From the NCBI GenBank assembly GCA_026125665.1, contig JAHCKS010000007.1:44596-108595 (forward strand): DNA of 64,000 bases, read 5' to 3'. Of this stretch, positions 8,236-16,659 are shown in pieces; the first letter of the stretch is position 1; each line of letters opens with the position of its first letter. Origin of the DNA: Rubrivivax sp. (lineage in GTDB: Bacteria; Pseudomonadota; Gammaproteobacteria; Burkholderiales; Burkholderiaceae_C). Under the pieces are notes generated by a model that worked only from the letters and a program-made list of their open reading frames with translations, searched no databases and was not told the DNA's origin. The translations under genes were made by a program, and so were the position numbers.

Positions 8236-9666
8236 ATGGCCCACGCCAAGCCCGCGAAGACCGTCTTCAGCTGCCGCGCCTGCGGCGGCGAGAGCCCGAA
8301 GTGGCTCGGCAAGTGCCCGCACTGCGGCGAGTGGAACACGCTCGACGAGGTGCGGGCCGAAGCGCCGCAGAAGCATCGCTTCCAGGCGCTTTCCGCCGCC
8401 GGCGCAGGCGCGGCGGCGCAGGCCGTGGCCACGCTGTCCGAGATCGAGGCGGCAGACTGCGAGCGCACGAGCACCGGCCAGGAAGAGCTCGACCGAGTGC
8501 TCGGCGGCGGGCTCGTGGCCGGCGGCGTGGTGCTGATCGGCGGTGACCCCGGCATCGGCAAGAGCACGCTGCTGCTGCAGGCGCTGGACGCGATGTCCGC
8601 CCGCCTGCCGGTGCTCTACGTCACCGGCGAGGAGAGCGGCGCGCAGGTGGCGCTGCGCGCGCGGCGGCTGGGCCTGTCCGGCGCGCGCGTGCGCGTGCTG
8701 GCCGAGATCCAGCTCGAGCGCATCCTCGCGACGATCGAGGCCGAGAAGCCCGCCCTGGTCGTCATCGATTCGATCCAGACGCTGTACTCGAGCGAGCTGA
8801 CGTCGGCGCCGGGCTCGGTGACGCAGGTGCGCGAGTGCGCGGCGCAGCTCACGCGCGTGGCCAAATCGGGTGGACTTGGCGGACCGGGCGGATCGGGCGG
8901 ATCGGGCGGGCCGCCGGGCATCGCGCTCGTGCTCGTCGGCCACGTCACGAAGGAAGGCGCGCTCGCCGGGCCACGGGTGCTCGAGCACATCGTCGACACG
9001 GTGCTCTACTTCGAGGGTGACACGCACTCCAGCTTCCGCCTCGTGCGGGCGGTGAAGAACCGCTTCGGCGCCGTCAACGAGATCGGCGTGTTCGCGATGA
9101 CCGAGCGCGGCCTGAAGGGCGTGGCCAATCCGAGCGCGATCTTCCTTTCCACGCACGGCGAGCCGGTGCCGGGCTCGTGCGTGCTCGTCACGCTGGAAGG
9201 CACGCGGCCGCTGCTGGTGGAGATCCAGGCGCTGGTGGACAGCGGCGGTGCGAGCCCGCGGCGGCTTTCAGTGGGGCTGGACCGCGACCGCCTGGCGATG
9301 CTGCTGGCGGTGCTGCACCGGCACGCCGGCGTCTCGTGCATGGACCAGGATGTCTTCGTCAACGCCGTGGGCGGCGTGCGCATCGACGAGCCGGCGGCCG
9401 ACCTCGCCGTGCTGCTGGCCATCCAGGGCAGCCTGCGCGCACGCGCGCTGCCGCGCGGCTTCATCGCCTTCGGCGAGGTCGGGCTGGCCGGCGAGGTGCG
9501 TCCGGCGCCGCGCGGCCAGGAGCGGCTGCGCGAAGCGGCCAAGCTCGGTTTCAGCGTCGCCGTCGTGCCGCAGGCCAACGCGCCGAAGAAGCCGATCGAG
9601 GGCCTCGAAGTGCATGCCGTACGGCGCATCGAGGAGGCCATCGACGCCGTCCGGTCATTGGCCTGA
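8236..9666 (+). CDS. radA: DNA repair protein RadA
   Basis: A 476-residue RadA/Sms, a RecA-like branch-migration helicase of recombinational repair. The N-terminal zinc finger has Cys13/16/27/30 (CRACGG and CPHCGEW). Walker A GDPGIGKST is at 103-111, Walker B LVVIDSIQT near 174-182, and the RadA-specific KNRFG at 274-278. A Lon-like C-terminal domain follows. Unusual: residues about 211-227 are a Gly/Ser/Pro stretch inserted where other RadA proteins have a short KT.G.. turn before LVGHVTKEG. The DNA there is a 9-nt tandem repeat. The frame is intact, so the protein is probably functional. Confidence 0.96.
   Translation: MAHAKPAKTVFSCRACGGESPKWLGKCPHCGEWNTLDEVRAEAPQKHRFQALSAAGAGAAAQAVATLSEIEAADCERTSTGQEELDRVLGGGLVAGGVVLIGGDPGIGKSTLLLQALDAMSARLPVLYVTGEESGAQVALRARRLGLSGARVRVLAEIQLERILATIEAEKPALVVIDSIQTLYSSELTSAPGSVTQVRECAAQLTRVAKSGGLGGPGGSGGSGGPPGIALVLVGHVTKEGALAGPRVLEHIVDTVLYFEGDTHSSFRLVRAVKNRFGAVNEIGVFAMTERGLKGVANPSAIFLSTHGEPVPGSCVLVTLEGTRPLLVEIQALVDSGGASPRRLSVGLDRDRLAMLLAVLHRHAGVSCMDQDVFVNAVGGVRIDEPAADLAVLLAIQGSLRARALPRGFIAFGEVGLAGEVRPAPRGQERLREAAKLGFSVAVVPQANAPKKPIEGLEVHAVRRIEEAIDAVRSLA
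8878..8913 (+). repeat. 9-nt tandem repeat inside radA (Gly-Gly-Ser units)
   Basis: Four consecutive 9-mers of the type GGCGGATCG (variants GGCGGACCG, GGCGGATCG twice, GGCGGGCCG) encode a Gly-rich loop in RadA. Because the unit is a multiple of three, copy-number change would not break the frame. Confidence 0.8.
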
Positions 9667-9755
9667 GGCGGGCCGGCGGCCCTTGTCCGCGGGCCATACT
9701 GCCCGCACGTTGCCGGGTGCGGCCGGCACCCGGCGGGCCGAGGAGGATGCCGATC

Positions 9756-10028
9756 ATGTGGAAACGCCTCGCGGTGCTGTGGTCCGTGGTGCGCGGCGAC
9801 GCGCGGCTGCTGTGGCGGGCGCTGAAGCATCCGCAGGCGCCGCTGTGGCTGAAGGCCGGCGCGGTGGCCATCGTCGCCTACGTGATCTGGCCACTGGATC
9901 TGATCCCGGACTTCCTGACGGTCTTCGGCATCGTCGACGACATCGTGCTGGTGCCGCTGGCCATCCGCTTCCTGCTCGACCGGCTGCCGCCGGCGCTGCG
10001 CGCGGACATCTCGCGCCCCACGGCCTGA
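9756..10028 (+). CDS. YkvA family (DUF1232) small membrane protein
   Basis: A 90-residue protein. The DUF1232 core is clear: AYVIWPLDLIPDFLTVFGIVDD, here split across residues about 44-66, with the conserved P-D-IPD and GxxDD elements. One or two hydrophobic segments suggest peripheral or inner-membrane association. The function of the family is unknown. AGGAGG at 9741-9746 abuts an ATG at 9747 but sits nine bases before the ATG at 9756, so the second ATG (MWKRLAVL) is the better start. It follows radA by 89 bases. Confidence 0.85.
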   Translation: MWKRLAVLWSVVRGDARLLWRALKHPQAPLWLKAGAVAIVAYVIWPLDLIPDFLTVFGIVDDIVLVPLAIRFLLDRLPPALRADISRPTA

Positions 10029-10044
10029 GGACGGCGGCGCACGT

Positions 10045-10848
10045 TCAGGCGCGTGCCGGGGCCGCGGAGGCCCGCGAGCGGCGGCTCTGCCACCGCTCGC
10101 GCAGCGCGTGCACGAGCCCGTAGCGCACGCGGCGCAGCTCGTTGCCGAAGCGGTAGGCGTAGGTGCGCAGGCGCCGCCATTTCGCGAACTTGCGGCTCGC
10201 CGTCGACGTGATGGTCGAGGCGATCACCTCGTCGTGTCCGCAGGGCGTGGGCGTCACGAGGCGGAACTTCAGGCCGAAGCGCCAGCCCTGGTCGAACACA
10301 TGGTCGTACGGCAGGCTCATCGGCAGCAGGCCGGCGACGTAGGCCTCGGCCGCGCGGCGGTTGAGCACATAGGCGCTCGATCCGGTGCAGCGGGTCAGCA
10401 TCACCGCGAGCCAATGCCCGGGCGCCACCTCGAGGTAGCGCACCGGCGTGCCCGAATGCACGGCCGAGAGCTTGGCCACGTCCCAGCGCCCGCGGCAGGC
10501 GAGCAGACCCTGCAGCACGGCCGGCAGGCTGGCGTGCAGCAGCACGTCGTCCTCGAGGACCAGCGCGTACTCGTGCGGCCCGGCGAGAAGGGCGCGCATG
10601 ACCTCGATGTGCGAGAGATAACATCCCAGCTCGCCGGCCGAGGAGGCCATGCCGTGCTTGCGCCGGTAGGCCGCCTCGTCGAGCGACGCGGCCTGCGCCG
10701 GCGTCAGCGCGCGTGCGTCGACGGCGGGCAGGCGAGTCCACGGCAGGCCGAGGGCGTCGAGCTGCGCGCGCACGCGCGCCAGCCGCTCGGGCGCCCGATC
10801 TAGGTTGATGACCCATGTGTGCAGGGATCGGTGCAGCGTGTCGTCCAC
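10045..10848 (-). CDS. Glycosyltransferase family 25 (LPS-type)
   Basis: A 267-residue family-25 glycosyltransferase. The N-terminal VINLDRAPERL motif and the metal/nucleotide-sugar ED motif in YALVLEDDVLL are both present, as is GELGCYLSHIEVM. Such enzymes add galactose or similar sugars to lipopolysaccharide or other surface glycans. The start appears to be GTG at 10848 (VDDTLHRSLHTWVINLD); no ATG is close. It stands alone with no other LPS genes nearby, and is convergent with the YkvA gene (16-base gap). Confidence 0.85.
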   Translation of the reverse strand: MDDTLHRSLHTWVINLDRAPERLARVRAQLDALGLPWTRLPAVDARALTPAQAASLDEAAYRRKHGMASSAGELGCYLSHIEVMRALLAGPHEYALVLEDDVLLHASLPAVLQGLLACRGRWDVAKLSAVHSGTPVRYLEVAPGHWLAVMLTRCTGSSAYVLNRRAAEAYVAGLLPMSLPYDHVFDQGWRFGLKFRLVTPTPCGHDEVIASTITSTASRKFAKWRRLRTYAYRFGNELRRVRYGLVHALRERWQSRRSRASAAPARA

Positions 10849-10891
10849 GGCGCGATTCTGCGGCCGCGACAGGGCCGGACCGGAGGGGCCC

Positions 10892-11335
10892 GTGAACGCG
10901 GCGCTCGGCTGGGGCCTCGCGGTGCTGGCCGTGGCCGTGGGCTACGCGGGCTACGGCTGGCGCGGCGTGGCGCTGGCCGTCACCGTCATCGCCTTCTGGC
11001 TGCTGCTGCAGTTCAGCCGATCGTTGCGCGTGCTGCGCGATGCCGCCGGCCGGCCCGTGGGCAGCGTCGCCAGCGCCGTCATGCTGCACGCGCAGCTGCA
11101 CGAGGGCATGCGGCTGCCGCAGATCCTCAAGCTCACGAAAAGCCTCGGTCGCAAGGCCGACGCCTCCCCCCCAGGGTCGGCCGAGGAGGCTTTCGCCTGG
11201 AGCGACGCGGCGGGCGACCGCGTGCTCGTGCACCTGCGCGAGGGGCGCCTGGCGCGCTGGACGCTCGAGCGCGCCGAGGCGCCGGCCGCCGGCGCGGGCG
11301 ATGCGGCGGCCCGGCCGGACGGACCCGGAACCTAG
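10892..11335 (+). CDS. Hypothetical membrane-anchored protein, 147 aa
   Basis: Not recognised by function. GTG at 10892 has GGAGG a few bases upstream. The first 35 residues form one or two hydrophobic segments (ALGWGLAVLAVAVGYAGY, then GVALAVTVIAFWLLL). A basic stretch and a soluble domain of about 100 residues follow, containing HAQLHEGMRLPQIL and AFAWSDAAGDRVLVHLREG. The tail is Ala/Gly/Pro rich. The likely topology is inner-membrane anchor with a cytosolic domain. It is followed by ilvE after 60 bases. Confidence 0.65.
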   Translation: MNAALGWGLAVLAVAVGYAGYGWRGVALAVTVIAFWLLLQFSRSLRVLRDAAGRPVGSVASAVMLHAQLHEGMRLPQILKLTKSLGRKADASPPGSAEEAFAWSDAAGDRVLVHLREGRLARWTLERAEAPAAGAGDAAARPDGPGT

Positions 11336-11395
11336 AATCGAGCCCTCTCGCCGCTCTCCACGCCCTGCGGAGTCCGGCCCCTCTAGGAGCAACCC

Positions 11396-12322
11396 ATGTC
11401 GATGTCCGACCGCGACGGCAAGATCTGGATGGACGGCCGCCTCGTCGACTGGCGCGATGCCAGGATCCACGTGCTGACGCACACGCTGCACTACGGCTGC
11501 GGCGCCTTCGAAGGCGTGCGCGCGTACAAGACGGCAAGTGGCAAGACTGCCATCTTTCGCCTGCGCGAGCACACCGAGCGCCTGTTCAACAGCGCCAAGA
11601 TCCTTCGAATGAAGATTCCCTACTCCATGCAGCAGGTGATGGACGCGCAGTGCGAGGTCGTGCGCGCCAACCAGCTCGACAGCTGCTATCTGCGCCCGCT
11701 GACGTGGATCGGCAGCGAGAAGCTCGGCGTGAGCCCCAAGGGCAACACGATCCACCTGATGATCGCCGCGTGGGCCTGGGGGGCCTACCTCGGCGAGGAA
11801 GGGCTGAAGCGTGGCATCCGCGTGAAGACCAGCAGCTACACGCGCCACCACGTCAACATCACGATGACGCAGGCCAAGGCGGTGAGCAACTACACCAACA
11901 GCATCCTCGCCAACATGGAGGCCACCGACGAGGGCTACGACGAGGCGATGCTGCTCGACGCCTCGGGCTTCGTCAGCGAAGGCGCGGGCGAGAACCTCTT
12001 CGTCATCAAGAACGGCACCGTCTGCACGCCCGACCTGAGCGCCGGTGCGCTGAACGGCATCACGCGCAACACGGTCTTCCACATCTGCAAGGACCTCGGC
12101 CTGCCGCTGGTGGAGAAGCGCATCACCCGCGACGAGGTGTACATCTGCGACGAGGCGTTTTTCACCGGCACCGCGGCCGAGGTGACGCCGATCCGCGAGC
12201 TCGACCGCATCGAGCTGGGCAGCGGCAGCCGCGGCCCCATCACCGAGAAGATCCAGAGCGCGTTCTTCGACATCGTCAACGGCCGCACGGCGAAGTACGC
12301 CGAGTGGCTGACGCCGGTGTGA
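11396..12322 (+). CDS. ilvE: Branched-chain amino acid aminotransferase
   Basis: A 308-residue fold-type IV PLP aminotransferase catalysing the last step of valine, leucine and isoleucine synthesis. The N-terminal KIWMDGRLVDWRDARIHVLT and HYGCGAFEGVRAY are diagnostic. The PLP lysine is Lys161 in TQAKAVSNYTNS, and Glu195 is in GFVSEGAGEN. AGGAG lies upstream of the first ATG (11396); a second ATG two codons later is less well placed. A TAGAAT at 11333-11338 could be its -10 element. It runs into the zinc-finger gene after 14 bases. Confidence 0.95.
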   Translation: MSMSDRDGKIWMDGRLVDWRDARIHVLTHTLHYGCGAFEGVRAYKTASGKTAIFRLREHTERLFNSAKILRMKIPYSMQQVMDAQCEVVRANQLDSCYLRPLTWIGSEKLGVSPKGNTIHLMIAAWAWGAYLGEEGLKRGIRVKTSSYTRHHVNITMTQAKAVSNYTNSILANMEATDEGYDEAMLLDASGFVSEGAGENLFVIKNGTVCTPDLSAGALNGITRNTVFHICKDLGLPLVEKRITRDEVYICDEAFFTGTAAEVTPIRELDRIELGSGSRGPITEKIQSAFFDIVNGRTAKYAEWLTPV

Positions 12323-12336
12323 GGGCGGGGGTGGCG

Positions 12337-12558
12337 ATGAACGAAGTTGCGGGCACCGCCCCGAAGGCCGTGGTCGAGCTGGCCGCCGCCGAGCTGATGG
12401 GGCCGGGTGTCACCTTCTGCCCGAATCCGCGCATGCCACTGTGGAGCAACCACCCGAAGGTCTTCATCGACGTGGCGAAGACAGGCGAGGGGCGCTGCCC
12501 GTACTGCGGCACGGCGTACCGGCTGAGGGCCGGCGAGAAGGCGCACGCGGCGCACTGA
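12337..12558 (+). CDS. CHCC-type zinc-finger protein
   Basis: A 73-residue protein with a C-terminal zf-CHCC domain: TFCPNPRMPLWSNHPKVF supplies Cys and His, and GRCPYCGTAYRL the CxxC pair. The domain is shared with mitochondrial complex I subunit NDUFS6; bacterial copies are small cytosolic proteins of unknown role often found after ilvE in Burkholderiales. The ATG at 12337 follows a G-rich run (GGGCGGGGGTGGCG); GTG at 12331 would add two residues. Likely co-transcribed with ilvE. Confidence 0.85.
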   Translation: MNEVAGTAPKAVVELAAAELMGPGVTFCPNPRMPLWSNHPKVFIDVAKTGEGRCPYCGTAYRLRAGEKAHAAH

Positions 12559-12626
12559 GAAGGTCAGAGGGAAGGCCTTCCGGGCCGACTGCCGCCCGAA
12601 GTGCACCGGGGCGGCGCCGGAGCGGC

Positions 12627-13841
12627 CTACAGGGCGTCGATGACCTCCCGGCGCTTGCGCTGGTACTCCTCCTCGGTGAGGAGATTGGCGTCGCGCAGCC
12701 GGCGCAGCGTGCGCAGCCGGTTCTCCTGCTCCTCGAGGTAGGCGGCGTCGCGCACGCGGGGTGCCGGCGCGGAGGCGCCCGCGCGCGCATCGGCCGGCGC
12801 CGACCCCGCGGCAGCGCGGGCCGCAGGCGCCGCCGTGAGCGCTGGCGTGGCTGCGGCGGCCGGTGACGCCGTGGCCCCGGCCCCCGCCAGTGCCGCCTTC
12901 AGCCAGGGGTTGACCGCCGGCACGCCCGGTGCGGGCGACGTGCCCGGGGCCGCGATCCCGCTCAGCACACCCGATGCCAGCTGCGCCCGCTGCGGCGCCC
13001 CGTTGCCGGCCAGCAGGTCCACGACGGCCGTGGTCGGCGCGGCCGTGCCGCGATAGCCCATCGCGATGGCCGGCCGCCCCGCCTCCGGCGCGGCAACGCC
13101 CAGCGGCAGGCGCACGATCGCCGGCTCGGCACCCGACCCGCCTCGCACGAGCCCGCCGAGCCAGTCCGACTCGATGCTCAGCTTGGCCGCGGTGACCACC
13201 GCGATCAGCGAACCGCCCAGCAGCGCCTTCGCGTCGACGAAGCGCGCCGGCACGGTGAAGCTCACGCTGCGCCCGCGCACGCGCACGTCGCGCGCGAAGA
13301 AGACCTCGGCATCGAGCGTGGCATCGACGTCGGTGCCGGCGGGCACGCCGCCTTCCACGAGCGCGTCGCGCAGCTGGCGGCGCATCAGCTCCGGCCGCGG
13401 TGTCAGCACGATCGCGCGCTCCCAGGCGTGCGCGGGGTCGGTGCGCGCTCGCCGCCCGGGCAACAGGGCCGTGTGGCCCGAGCCCGCGACACGGTCCACG
13501 TCGAGATAGATGTCCAGGTTGAAGGCGTAGAAGCCGCGCCGCGCGAACAGCGACAGGTCTTCGTTGCCCAGAAGGCCCGGCTTGACCTGCGCGGGGTCGC
13601 GCACGGCGTTGCCGAAGGTGGCCTCGAAGCGCAGTTCTCCGCGCTCGGCAAAGACGTGCAGCGAGCGCAGGTCGAGGTCGCCGGGTTCGGCGACAGGCTC
13701 GCGCGGGTAGACGAGCGTGCCGTCACCGTCGTCGTCGCCCTCGGCGTCGGCGAGACTCAACAGCGGCGCGGGTTGCGCCAGGGAAGCCACCGGCACGGCG
13801 ACACCGAACAGCAGCGCCACGGCGAGCGAACGGATCGTCAT
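12627..13841 (-). CDS. Secreted glucodextranase-C-like protein with SHOCT-like tail
   Basis: A 404-residue protein with a signal peptide (MTIRSLAVALLFGVAVPVASLAQ). The middle (about 28-260) resembles the C-terminal binding module of glucodextranase: DAEGDDDGDGTLVYPRE, DLRSLHVFAERGEL, FNLDIYLDVD. A long Ala/Pro/Gly linker follows (about 300-370). The end (about 375-404, LRTLRRLRDANLLTEEEY) is a SHOCT-like short helical pair. It closes the minus-strand maltodextrin run, 119 bases after the porin. Likely periplasmic, possibly binding glucans or aiding their capture. A SHOCT tail on an exported protein is uncommon. The module assignment is by eye, with moderate confidence. Confidence 0.65.
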   Translation of the reverse strand: MTIRSLAVALLFGVAVPVASLAQPAPLLSLADAEGDDDGDGTLVYPREPVAEPGDLDLRSLHVFAERGELRFEATFGNAVRDPAQVKPGLLGNEDLSLFARRGFYAFNLDIYLDVDRVAGSGHTALLPGRRARTDPAHAWERAIVLTPRPELMRRQLRDALVEGGVPAGTDVDATLDAEVFFARDVRVRGRSVSFTVPARFVDAKALLGGSLIAVVTAAKLSIESDWLGGLVRGGSGAEPAIVRLPLGVAAPEAGRPAIAMGYRGTAAPTTAVVDLLAGNGAPQRAQLASGVLSGIAAPGTSPAPGVPAVNPWLKAALAGAGATASPAAAATPALTAAPAARAAAGSAPADARAGASAPAPRVRDAAYLEEQENRLRTLRRLRDANLLTEEEYQRKRREVIDAL

Positions 13842-13960
13842 GGGCCGGATCCTCGCGATGTCGGGCAAGCGTACAGCCAAACGCGCACGGCGGAGCGGCC
13901 CACGCAGCGGGCCCCGGCCGGTCGGGCCGGCCGGGGCGGCGGGCCGATCGCGCCGCCGCC

Positions 13961-15760
13961 TCAGAAGATCGCCTTCACGAACGCCTTCATCCGGTACTGC
14001 TTGATGCTGGCGCGCGTACCGGTCTCGCCCGGATCGCCATCGCCGCTGATCCACTGCGACAACAGCCCGGTCTCGAAGCCCGCCAGGTTGTACGCCAGCC
14101 GAACGCCGGCAATGGTCTTCTCGTTGTCGATGTCCAGGCCCGGTGTACGGATCTCGCGCGTGTAGCGGCCATACGACAAGGCACCGTAGAGGTCGCCGAA
14201 GAGCTGGTTGCCGGCCGACAGCGTGTAGCCGCTGTCGCGCGTCTCGCGGTCGTCGGCGGCGGCAGCGATCGAGAAGTTGTTCTTGTCGAGCACGCGCTTG
14301 ACCTTGGCACCCAGCTCGATGCCGCCCATCGCCGGCACGACATAGCCGATCTTGAACACGCCGATGTTCGTGCGGCGATCGTTGTTGGTCGCGAAGTAGT
14401 TCGTCAGGGCGGTCGTGATGCCCTGGCGGTTGTAGTTGTAGCCGATGCGCGTCAGCTCCAGCGCCATCGGGATCTTCGCCACCTCGTAGTTGACGAGCAC
14501 GGTGTGGCCCTTCCAGCCCTGCACCGATTCGGCAGGCGCCTCGTCGAAGTCCATGAAGTCGTTGTCGACGAGGCCGTTGGCACCGGGTGCGAGGCCGCTG
14601 TCGCTGCGGCAGACGCCGCCGCCGCTGACGAAGCACTTGGCCGACGACGGGGCCTGCTGGTAGTCCCTGGCCGCGCCGCCGAGCCACAGCGACTGGCCCC
14701 ACCGGTGCCACGCCGCCTCGGAGCCCTCGGTCAGCAGCACGTCGACCTCGCGGCGCGACGCCGTGTTGCTGTAGAACCCCGCGCCGATGTTGAAGTACTG
14801 GTAATTGACCGACAGGCCGGCCACTGGCAGCGAGGCGAAGGCCGCGTCGAGCTTGATCGCCTTGCCGCGCACGTCGGATTTCGGCGAGTTGATCCACGGC
14901 TGGTCGAACAGCGGTGCCTCGTAGATCGAGCCGTAGAGGGCACCCTTGAGGTCGATGCCCCACACGCTGCCCTCGCCCTTGAGCATCGCGACCTGGCTCT
15001 TGGCGAACGTGCGGCTGTCGCGTCCGTTGAGGTCGGTGCCGTCGGTGTCCTCGAGGATGCGGTCGTTGAAGAACTGGTAGCTCGTGGCCAGTCGCACCGG
15101 GCCGAGCGTGCCCTTCAGCTGGCCGATGTAGACCGCCTCGTTGTACTGCGTCTCGTCGCTGCTGCAGCAGGCCGCGCCCTGGCCGTAGTTGTTCTGCAGA
15201 TAGTTGGGCAGCGACAGGCGGCCGAACTCCCAGCTGGCGCCCTGCAGCGGCAGCGGCCCCTTGAAGTACAGCCCGTTGTAGTTGTCGCGGTCGATGTAGC
15301 GCACGACGCCGACCGTGAAGGGGTCGAACTGGCCCCAGTCGCTGGAGCCGATCAACGCCTGGTCGAGCCACTTGTAGCCCGGCGTCAGCAGCACGTAGGC
15401 GCCGCGCAGCTTCATGAACTTGCTCTGCGTCGGTCGTGCGTTGGTGTCGGTGAAGCCTTCGTTGTTGGCGAACCCGAAGTTGGTCCAGTACGACGCCGAG
15501 CTGCGGCTCTGCAGCCGCACGCCGGCTTCGACCTGGCGCGAGATCGTCGCCTTGATGCGCAGCTCGAACTCCGTCCACTGCCCCTGGTCGGAGCCGGTGG
15601 CGGTGTCGGCGCTGCTGTCGCTGGCGCGGCGCTGGTCGCCGTCGAGGAACTTCATGTAGATGTTGGACCCGCTGAAGTCGAGCTTCTGGGCCATGACGCC
15701 GGTGCTGGCCAGGGCCAGCAGTGCCGCGGCGACGACGGGCTTGAGGGCATGGGGTTTCAC
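13961..15760 (-). CDS. Outer-membrane porin, probably for maltodextrins
   Basis: A 599-residue beta-barrel protein. It begins with GTG (GAGGAGAACC directly upstream) and a signal peptide ending GVMAQ. Alternating hydrophobic/polar strands with aromatic girdles run throughout. It ends in ...RMKAFVKAIF, the C-terminal Phe needed for BAM assembly. Strand-like pieces such as IGYVVPAMGGIELGAKV and LFGDLYGALSYGRY support a barrel. It is not an obvious LamB or general trimeric porin. The position inside a maltose-type ABC operon, between two glucan-binding-module-like proteins, suggests an oligosaccharide-specific channel; this is inference from context. Confidence 0.75.
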   Translation of the reverse strand: MKPHALKPVVAAALLALASTGVMAQKLDFSGSNIYMKFLDGDQRRASDSSADTATGSDQGQWTEFELRIKATISRQVEAGVRLQSRSSASYWTNFGFANNEGFTDTNARPTQSKFMKLRGAYVLLTPGYKWLDQALIGSSDWGQFDPFTVGVVRYIDRDNYNGLYFKGPLPLQGASWEFGRLSLPNYLQNNYGQGAACCSSDETQYNEAVYIGQLKGTLGPVRLATSYQFFNDRILEDTDGTDLNGRDSRTFAKSQVAMLKGEGSVWGIDLKGALYGSIYEAPLFDQPWINSPKSDVRGKAIKLDAAFASLPVAGLSVNYQYFNIGAGFYSNTASRREVDVLLTEGSEAAWHRWGQSLWLGGAARDYQQAPSSAKCFVSGGGVCRSDSGLAPGANGLVDNDFMDFDEAPAESVQGWKGHTVLVNYEVAKIPMALELTRIGYNYNRQGITTALTNYFATNNDRRTNIGVFKIGYVVPAMGGIELGAKVKRVLDKNNFSIAAAADDRETRDSGYTLSAGNQLFGDLYGALSYGRYTREIRTPGLDIDNEKTIAGVRLAYNLAGFETGLLSQWISGDGDPGETGTRASIKQYRMKAFVKAIF

Positions 15761-15791
15761 GGTTCTCCTCGCTTGTCGGGTGGGGTGGTGA

Positions 15792-16583
15792 TCACTTCCT
15801 GACCATCTTCAGCGTGGCCGGCTTGCTGGCCTTGCCGTCGGGGGCGCAGGTGTGGGCCAGCATCTCGGCCTGCTTGGCGTCGGCGCCGTCGAGCACGTCC
15901 ATCACGTGCGGGTCGCAGTCGGCGTCGTTGCCGCCGCCGAAGCGGTGCTGGCCCTCGTACTCGTTGACCTTGCGCGTGAGGAAGTCGGTGGCGGCGGGGA
16001 AGCCCTCGTTGGACTGCATCACGACCTGGTAGCTCCAGCCGTCGACGTTGCCGTCGCCGCCGAGGTCCGCGAGCGGGATCGAGCCGGTGATCGTGCGGCC
16101 GCGGCCGCGCGTGATGTTGGGCACCAGCACGTCCTTGGCCAGCGCGCCGAGCTTGGCGTCGGCTTCGCTGGTCACGCGCGCCTTCTTCTGCGGCGACAGC
16201 ACGATGACCTTGTTCCACTCGTGGCCGGGCGCGAACTTCACGTTCACGCCGGTCCAGGTGTCGGCATGGCCCCCGGGGGCACCGGTCTTCACGAAGATGA
16301 AGACCATCTGCACGGCGAAGCCGACGCCCATGCCCCAGGGGTCCTCGAGGTTGCTCGCCACGTCGACCGAGAAGTCGACGTTGGCGCCGCTCTTCACGGC
16401 ACTGAACTTCACGAGGTCGAACGAGCCGGCCTTGTAGGCGCCGTCGGTGGGGTAGGTGTAGTTGCCGGGGCCCTTGTCGTCGCCGCGCGGGTCGGTGAAC
16501 TCGACGGCACCGGCGCCGGCGGCGCCGAGGGCCAGAGCGGCGGCCGCGGCCAGCGCTCGCATCGGGCGCGTTGCGTGTTTCAT
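15792..16583 (-). CDS. Periplasmic glucodextranase-C-like glucan-associated protein
   Basis: A 263-residue protein with signal peptide MKHATRPMRALAAAAALALG..AGA. The mature part starts FTDPRGDDKGPGNYTYPTD, then GSFDLVKFSAVKSGANVDFSVDV, which matches the C-terminal binding-module (DOMON-like beta sandwich) of glucodextranase and pullulanase-type enzymes. No catalytic domain is present. Two late cysteines (DADCDPHVMDV and AHTCAPDG) may form a disulfide. It lies between malG and the porin (31-base gap to the porin), so it probably helps capture or pass on alpha-glucans in the periplasm. Domain family is fairly certain; role is inferred. Confidence 0.75.
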   Translation of the reverse strand: MKHATRPMRALAAAAALALGAAGAGAVEFTDPRGDDKGPGNYTYPTDGAYKAGSFDLVKFSAVKSGANVDFSVDVASNLEDPWGMGVGFAVQMVFIFVKTGAPGGHADTWTGVNVKFAPGHEWNKVIVLSPQKKARVTSEADAKLGALAKDVLVPNITRGRGRTITGSIPLADLGGDGNVDGWSYQVVMQSNEGFPAATDFLTRKVNEYEGQHRFGGGNDADCDPHVMDVLDGADAKQAEMLAHTCAPDGKASKPATLKMVRK

Positions 16584-16659
16584 GCGTGATCTCCTCTGGG
16601 TGGGTCTTGGGTCAAGGGAAGTGAAGCGTGGCGCGGGCCGCTTGCGGACTGGACACGCC

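Noticed and set aside
12571-12584. GGAAGGCCTTCC palindrome after the zinc-finger gene as a terminator
   Set aside because: It has no loop, so it cannot form a useful hairpin; it may be a chance palindrome.
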